DNA from: Oscillospiraceae bacterium
GTDB taxonomy: Bacteria > Bacillota > Clostridia > Oscillospirales > Oscillospiraceae
Direction: 5' to 3'
NCBI GenBank assembly: GCA_017522015.1
Contig: JAFXAW010000015.1
Location: 1 to 34,923 of the forward strand
DNA length: 34,923 nucleotides
Position 1 is the first letter of the stretch, and every line of letters begins with the position of its first letter. The notes under the pieces were generated by a model. The model saw only the letters and a list, made by a program, of their open reading frames with translations. It made no database searches and was not told the origin of the DNA. Both the position numbers and the translations under genes were made by a program. Positions 31,188 to 34,923 of this stretch are shown in pieces.

Positions 31188-32172
31188 GATAATCCTCCAG
31201 CATGAACGGCATCAGCTCGGCAGCGTTCAGCCCGTAGGGGCATTTCTTCGCGCACTGGCCGCAGTGGATGCAGTTTTTGATCTGCTCCATCTTCGCCTGC
31301 GTGTCGGCGCCAAGCAGCGGACGCCAGGGGGAGCGGCGCAGAAGCATGTTCATGCGCGCGCAGGTGTGAATTTCAATCCCGGCAGGGCAGGGCTCACAAT
31401 AGCCGCAGCCGCGGCAGAAGCTGCCGGCAAGGGAAGCACGGTCTGCCTCGATTGCGGCGATCAGCTCTTCGTCAAGGTCGGGATCTTCCTCTGCCAGCGC
31501 GAGCCACTCTTCCAGCTCGTGCATATGCTGAATGCCCCAGATGGGCACAACGTTCGGTTTGGTTTTCATGAACGCGTGGCAGGCCCGCGCATTGGTCAGC
31601 AGTCCGCCGGCCAGACCCTTCATCGCGATAAAGCCGACGTTCTTCTCCGCGCAAAGCGCCACCAGCTCATGCTCGCGCTCGCCGCTCAGATAGCTGAAGG
31701 GGAACTGCATCGTTTCAAACAGGCCGGAGTTCACAAGATCGAATGCCAGCTCGATATCGTGCGTCGTGACGCCGATGTGCAGGACCTTGCCCGCAGCCTT
31801 CGCGGCATATGCGGCTTCCAGCATTCCCTCGCTGGGCATTTCCTTGACAAAGTGGAACTGGAAGAGGTCGATGTAGTCACTTTGCAGGCGCTTCAGGCTC
31901 AGGTCGATGTGCGTTGCCACATCCTCGCGTGTTTTTCCGCCGCTCTTGGTGGAAATGATATAATTCTCGCGCGGAATGCCCGCAAAGGCTTCGCCCAGCT
32001 TCTCCTCGCTGTCGCTGTAGCCATTGGCAGTGTCAAAATAGTTGATGCCGCCATCCAGCGCAGCGCGGAGTATGCGCGAAGCGGTTTCTCTGTCCGCACG
32101 CTGGATCGGCAGCGCGCCGAAGCCGGGCTTGGAGACAACAAGCCCGGAGACGCCGAGTGTGATCTTATTCAT
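31153..32172 (-). CDS. Aldo/keto reductase with C-terminal 4Fe-4S ferredoxin domain
   Basis: A 339-residue cytosolic oxidoreductase. Residues 1-270 are an AKR barrel: GINYFDTANGYSDSEEKLGEA (Asp and Tyr), ISTKSGGKT (Lys) and DLFQFHFV (His) form the tetrad. The tail has two Cys clusters, CRGCGYCEPCP and CIHCGQCAKKCP, for iron-sulfur centres, plus HTCARMN between them. This fusion is common in anaerobes, with electron transfer from ferredoxin assumed. The start is ATG 32172 with GGAGG 9 bases upstream; it overlaps the end of the HxlR gene by 8 bases. The regulator is likely to control it directly; a reactive carbonyl or quinone is a plausible substrate class. Confidence 0.9.
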   Translation of the reverse strand: MNKITLGVSGLVVSKPGFGALPIQRADRETASRILRAALDGGINYFDTANGYSDSEEKLGEAFAGIPRENYIISTKSGGKTREDVATHIDLSLKRLQSDYIDLFQFHFVKEMPSEGMLEAAYAAKAAGKVLHIGVTTHDIELAFDLVNSGLFETMQFPFSYLSGEREHELVALCAEKNVGFIAMKGLAGGLLTNARACHAFMKTKPNVVPIWGIQHMHELEEWLALAEEDPDLDEELIAAIEADRASLAGSFCRGCGYCEPCPAGIEIHTCARMNMLLRRSPWRPLLGADTQAKMEQIKNCIHCGQCAKKCPYGLNAAELMPFMLEDYHAFYEEHKALL

Positions 32173-32617
32173 GTTCAGATTCCTCCGTTGTTTCTTTTTC
32201 AACCGGCAGCCCGTCTTCATCATAGCCGAGATCTGCCATGATGTCTCCAAGCGCTTCGGAGAAAGCATCTCCGGTGTGCACGACAAAGGCATCGGGATCA
32301 ATGCTGATGCCAAGCTCGTGCATCCGGCGGATGCTCCAAATGTACAGGCTGTCAAGTATGGGCATCAATTCCCGACCCTGCCTGGTGAGGACATATTCAA
32401 CTTTCAGCGGAATGGTGTTGTACTGAATGCGTTCCACAAGGCCGTCCAGCGCGAGCTCACGCAGCTGCTCGGCCAGCACTTTTTCGCTGATCGGCAGCGT
32501 CTTGCGCGTCTCGTTGAAGCGAATGCATCCGTAGTGATGAATGTGGTTTAGAATCGTCATCTTCCACTTTCCGAGCAGACACTTTCGCACATAGTGATAT
32601 GGATTGACGTATTCCAA
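32165..32617 (-). CDS. HxlR-family winged-helix regulator
   Basis: A 150-residue DNA-binding protein. Residues 5-100 match the HxlR winged helix: [77 protein letters not shown]. The Cys usually near the start of YodB/HxlR redox sensors (before LLGKW) is present as Cys 13. A longer acidic tail ([31 protein letters not shown]) is unusual. The start is TTG 32617 with AAGGGGG about 8 bases upstream. Its promoter and operator-like repeats are shared with the divergent SDR operon. Members respond to electrophiles, quinones or disulfide stress, so redox or ligand control is inferred. Confidence 0.88.
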   Translation of the reverse strand: MEYVNPYHYVRKCLLGKWKMTILNHIHHYGCIRFNETRKTLPISEKVLAEQLRELALDGLVERIQYNTIPLKVEYVLTRQGRELMPILDSLYIWSIRRMHELGISIDPDAFVVHTGDAFSEALGDIMADLGYDEDGLPVEKETTEESEHE

Positions 32618-32673
32618 GCTGTATCCCCCTTTGACAAGGCCGAAAAGCCGCTTCTCCTGTTAAAAACAACCAT

Positions 32674-32702
32674 ATTATACTATATAAATTTGAAAAATCC
32701 AA
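32674..32702 (-). promoter_or_regulatory. Promoter of the hxlR-AKR-apbE-murT-pta-MBL run
   Basis: On the minus strand TTGGAT (32702-32697) and TATAAT (32679-32674) are 17 bases apart. It lies 57 bases before the TTG start of the HxlR gene. Confidence 0.7.
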
Positions 32703-32708
32703 CAATTC

Positions 32709-32733
32709 ACTTACAAAAAAGTAAGTTACTTAC
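32709..32733. promoter_or_regulatory. HxlR-type operator candidate
   Basis: ACTTAC (32709-32714), GTAAGT (32721-32726) and ACTTAC again (32728-32733) form an inverted repeat with a further half-site. This ACTTAC/GTAAGT pattern resembles sites bound by HxlR/YodB/QorR-type proteins. It lies between the two divergent promoters and covers the -35 of the SDR operon. Confidence 0.6.
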
Positions 32734-32757
32734 AAAATTGTTTGTATTGCATATAAA
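32729..32757 (+). promoter_or_regulatory. Promoter of the SDR-HAD-cyclase operon
   Basis: CTTACA (32729-32734) and TATAAA (32752-32757) are 17 bases apart; the -35 overlaps the third ACTTAC half-site. The leader to the SDR start is about 65 bases, ending in AGGAGG. Confidence 0.55.
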
Positions 32758-32827
32758 GCGCGCTTGTCTTATCATAGATATTGCAACAAAATGCCTAATT
32801 TTAAAACACTTTAGGAGGTTTTTAGAA

Positions 32828-33622
32828 ATGGTAGCAATTGAAAAAGATTTTGTCAAGAACATGTTCTCCGTCGAGGGCAAAGTGGTTCTCGTGACCGGCG
32901 TGACCGGCGCTCTGGGCTGCGTTCTGGCAAAGGGCTACGGCTACGCCGGCTGCAAGGTCTTCATGACCGCGCGTAACGCCAAGAAGCTGCAGTCTCTGGA
33001 AGAAGAGTTCAAGGCCGAAGGCATCGACTGCGCCTACTTCGCCGCGGATCCCGCCAAGGAAGAGGATGTGGACGCGCTCATCAAGGCTGTTGTCGCCAAG
33101 TACGGCGAGATCAACATCCTGGCTGTTGCGCACGGCTTCAACAAGCCCGCGAACGTCCTGGATCAGAGTGTTGAGGATTGGCAGTACATCATGGACGCCG
33201 ACTGCAAGAGCGTTTACATCGTTGCCAAGTACGTTGCGCACCAGATGGTCGCGCAGGGCAAGGGCGGCAAGATGGTCATCACCACCTCTCAGCGTTCCAA
33301 GCGCGGCATGGCCGGCTACACCGGTTACTGCACCTCCAAGGGCGGCGCTGACCTGATGGTCAACTGCCTGGCCTGCGACCTGACCGCTCAGTACGGCATC
33401 AACGTCAACTCCATCTGCCCCACTGTCTTCCGCAGTGACCTGACCGAGTGGATGTTCGATCCCGATTCCGCCGTGTACAAGAACTTCCTCGCCCGTGAGC
33501 CGATCGGCCGTCTGGGTGAGCCGTCCGACTTCGTCGGCTATGCTCTGTTCCTCAGCTCCGCCGCTTCCGACTTCATCACCGGCGCGAACTGCGACTGCTC
33601 CGGCGGTTACCTGGTTGTGTAA
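32828..33622 (+). CDS. Short-chain dehydrogenase/reductase (SDR)
   Basis: A 264-residue classical SDR that interconverts an alcohol and a ketone using NAD(P). Rossmann motif TGVTGALG (residues 23-30); TARN at the end of strand 2; NNAG is replaced by AHGF (101-104); active-site Ser 154 (ITTSQRS), Tyr 167 and Lys 171 (YCTSK); C-terminal [13 protein letters not shown]. The atypical AHGF in place of NNAG is seen in some gluconate 5-dehydrogenase-like members. AGGAGG precedes ATG 32828 (the frame is open upstream but without a site). Codons are strongly biased to GCC, GGC, AAG, ATC, TGC. The next gene follows in 41 bases. Confidence 0.9.
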   Translation: MVAIEKDFVKNMFSVEGKVVLVTGVTGALGCVLAKGYGYAGCKVFMTARNAKKLQSLEEEFKAEGIDCAYFAADPAKEEDVDALIKAVVAKYGEINILAVAHGFNKPANVLDQSVEDWQYIMDADCKSVYIVAKYVAHQMVAQGKGGKMVITTSQRSKRGMAGYTGYCTSKGGADLMVNCLACDLTAQYGINVNSICPTVFRSDLTEWMFDPDSAVYKNFLAREPIGRLGEPSDFVGYALFLSSAASDFITGANCDCSGGYLVV

Positions 33623-33663
33623 TCTTTCCGAGAAGTATTTCTGCTGAAAGGAAGTAAACCGAA

Positions 33664-34599
33664 ATGAACATTAAGAACGTGGTCGTCGTCGGCGCCGGCA
33701 TGATGGGCAACGCCCTGGCGCAGGTTTTTGCGTCCAACCCCGAGCTGAACGTCAAACTCAAGACCCGTAGCCTCAAGCCGGACCGCTGGGAGCCCATCGA
33801 GAACAACCTCGACATCATGATCGCCCGCGGCGCCGCCACCGAGGAAGAGAAGAAGGCTATCCTCAGCCGTATCAACTTCGTCACCGACATGGCCGAAGCT
33901 TACGCCGATGCGGACTTCGTCATCGAGTGCTATCCCGAGGTCATGGAGACCAAGCAGCAGCTCTTCTGCGAGATCGAGCAGTACTGCTCCGATAAGTGCA
34001 TCCTTGCCACGAACTCCTCTGTTATGAGCTCCACCGAAATCGGCTCCAAGTGCGCCCATCCCGAGCGCGTTGTCGGTGCCCATTTCTGGAATCCCGGTCA
34101 CCTGATCCCGCTGGTTGAGGTCATCAAGTCCGACGCCACCGAGGAGTGGGTCATCGAGGAGACCATGGAGCTGATGACCAGCTGCGGCAAGAAGCCCGTC
34201 TACTGCAAGAAGGACGTTCCCGGCTTCGTCGCCAACCGTCTGCAGCACGCCCTGTGGCGTGAGGCTTTCTACATGGTCGAGAACGGCATCGCCGATGCCA
34301 AGACCGTGGACGATGCCTGCAAGTACGGCCCCGGCCTGCGCTGGCCCGTCATGGGTCCGATGGAGAACTCCGACCTCGTCAGCATCGAGCTGAGCAAGAA
34401 CATCCACGACTATATCCTGCCCTATCTGGCCGATAACCACGAGCCGTCCAAGTGCCTGGCTGAGATGCTTGAGCGCGGCGACAACGGCTTCAAGACCGGC
34501 AAGGGCTGGCAGGAGTGGACCGCCGAGGAGATGCAGGCTTCCAATACCGGCCTGCGCGAATATCTGATCGATTATATTGCCAAGCAGAAGAAAGACTAA
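33664..34599 (+). CDS. 3-Hydroxyacyl-CoA dehydrogenase-family NAD-dependent dehydrogenase
   Basis: A 311-residue dehydrogenase of the 3-hydroxyacyl-CoA/L-carnitine/L-gulonate dehydrogenase superfamily. NAD motif VVVVGAGMMGNALAQ (Gly 10, 12, 15); ADADFVIECYPEVMETKQQLF; NSSVMSSTEI; catalytic His 140 and Glu 152 in GAHFWNPGHLIPLVEV; and DVPGFVANRLQHALWREA starting the helical dimerisation domain. The residue following the first strand (TRSLKPDRWEP) is not the acidic residue usual at that spot, so cofactor choice is uncertain. Substrate unknown; CoA thioesters and free hydroxy acids are both possible. GAAAGGAAG precedes the ATG. Heavily biased codons, as in the SDR gene. Confidence 0.88.
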   Translation: MNIKNVVVVGAGMMGNALAQVFASNPELNVKLKTRSLKPDRWEPIENNLDIMIARGAATEEEKKAILSRINFVTDMAEAYADADFVIECYPEVMETKQQLFCEIEQYCSDKCILATNSSVMSSTEIGSKCAHPERVVGAHFWNPGHLIPLVEVIKSDATEEWVIEETMELMTSCGKKPVYCKKDVPGFVANRLQHALWREAFYMVENGIADAKTVDDACKYGPGLRWPVMGPMENSDLVSIELSKNIHDYILPYLADNHEPSKCLAEMLERGDNGFKTGKGWQEWTAEEMQASNTGLREYLIDYIAKQKKD

Positions 34600-34629
34600 T
34601 ATAAATTATTATTTGGAGGTAATTTTACA

Positions 34630-34923
34630 ATGGGTAAGACCGTATTTGTTGACCTGACTCATCCCTTTGGTGCTGAGATCCCGCGTTGGCCTTATTTCGA
34701 TAAGCCCGAGATCGTTGGCGCTCATTCCATGGCTAAGGGCGGCGTGCTGACGCAGCGCATCACCTGCACCATGCACACCGGCACGCACTGCGACGCTCCC
34801 CGTCACGTCATGGAGTATGAGTTCGACGGCCGTCGCGCTCGTTATTCCGACGAGATGCCCATCGACGCTTACACCGGCACTGCTGTTGTCCTGAAGATCG
34901 ACATCGAGCCCTGGGGCCTGATC
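34630..34923 (+). CDS. Cyclase-family (kynurenine formamidase-like) metal hydrolase, partial
   Basis: Open to the end of the window (98 codons; a full protein is about 210-260). The N-terminus (MGKTVFVDLTHPFGAEIPRWP) and the metal motif HTGTHCDAPRH (His 49, His 53, Asp 55, His 59) define the cyclase family, which includes kynurenine formamidase and isatin hydrolase and cleaves amide or lactam/lactone bonds. GGAGG lies 12 bases before the ATG. It is the third gene of the SDR-HAD operon, 30 bases after it. A ring- or lactone-opening step in the same pathway is inferred. The C-terminal part is not visible. Confidence 0.88.
   Translation, partial: MGKTVFVDLTHPFGAEIPRWPYFDKPEIVGAHSMAKGGVLTQRITCTMHTGTHCDAPRHVMEYEFDGRRARYSDEMPIDAYTGTAVVLKIDIEPWGLI

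Noticed and set aside
1-34923. tRNA, rRNA and CRISPR arrays
   Set aside because: Intergenic regions were read for cloverleaf-like ends and regularly spaced repeats; none were convincing.

Overview
The window looks like chromosomal DNA from an anaerobic, acetogenic member of the Clostridia, probably an uncultured gut Oscillospirales-like Firmicute. This is inferred from a CODH/acetyl-CoA synthase operon, phosphate acetyltransferase, a MurT-type ligase, a DUF4364 protein, clostridial lipoprotein signals, strong AGGAGG-type ribosome sites with several TTG/GTG starts, and coding DNA of roughly 50-60% GC. No rRNA, tRNA or CRISPR array was seen.

Layout. (1) 1-560: the C-terminal remnant of a tyrosine recombinase, a tandem 12-bp repeat and three hairpins, probably the edge of an old integrated element. 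(2) 640-3437: a BlaI-type repressor with two visible operator dyads, a BlaR1-like M56 membrane protease lacking a penicillin-binding sensor, and a membrane-anchored XRE regulator. (3) 3604-7763: an amino-acid ABC importer (lipoprotein, permease, ATPase) translationally coupled to an M20/AbgB-like amidohydrolase, suggesting import then hydrolysis of an N-acylated or conjugated amino acid. (4) 7859-8812: a lone cytoplasmic CE1-like esterase. (5) 9173-14646, minus strand: cooT-acsA-cooC-acsB, the carbonyl branch of the Wood-Ljungdahl pathway with two nickel-maturation proteins, preceded by a structured leader of about 250 nt. The methyl-branch and corrinoid genes are not in the window.

(6) 14736-22712: NAD synthetase, a GNAT enzyme, an APH-like kinase/GNAT fusion, an RlmD-type rRNA methyltransferase fused in frame to an AT-rich SF0329-like protein, and a CapA-like metallophosphatase. 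(7) 22713-26751: a Cys-rich unknown, DUF4364, AsnA, an ECF S component and an unknown lipoprotein. (8) 26858-32617, minus strand: a compact six-gene run, HxlR regulator, ferredoxin-type aldo/keto reductase, ApbE, MurT, Pta and an MBL-fold hydrolase. Pta converts acetyl-CoA from ACS to acetyl phosphate, so it connects functionally with region 5. (9) 32828 to the end: SDR, 3-hydroxyacyl-CoA dehydrogenase-like protein and cyclase-family hydrolase, divergent from hxlR across a shared operator-like region. Their strongly biased codons suggest heavy expression of a pathway I cannot name.

The best leads are the SDR/HAD/cyclase operon with its HxlR control, the structured cooT leader with an upstream inverted repeat, the RlmD-SF0329 fusion with an internal start site, the APH-GNAT fusion, and the sensor-less BlaI/M56 system. 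All functional calls are by reading motifs; no database search was run.
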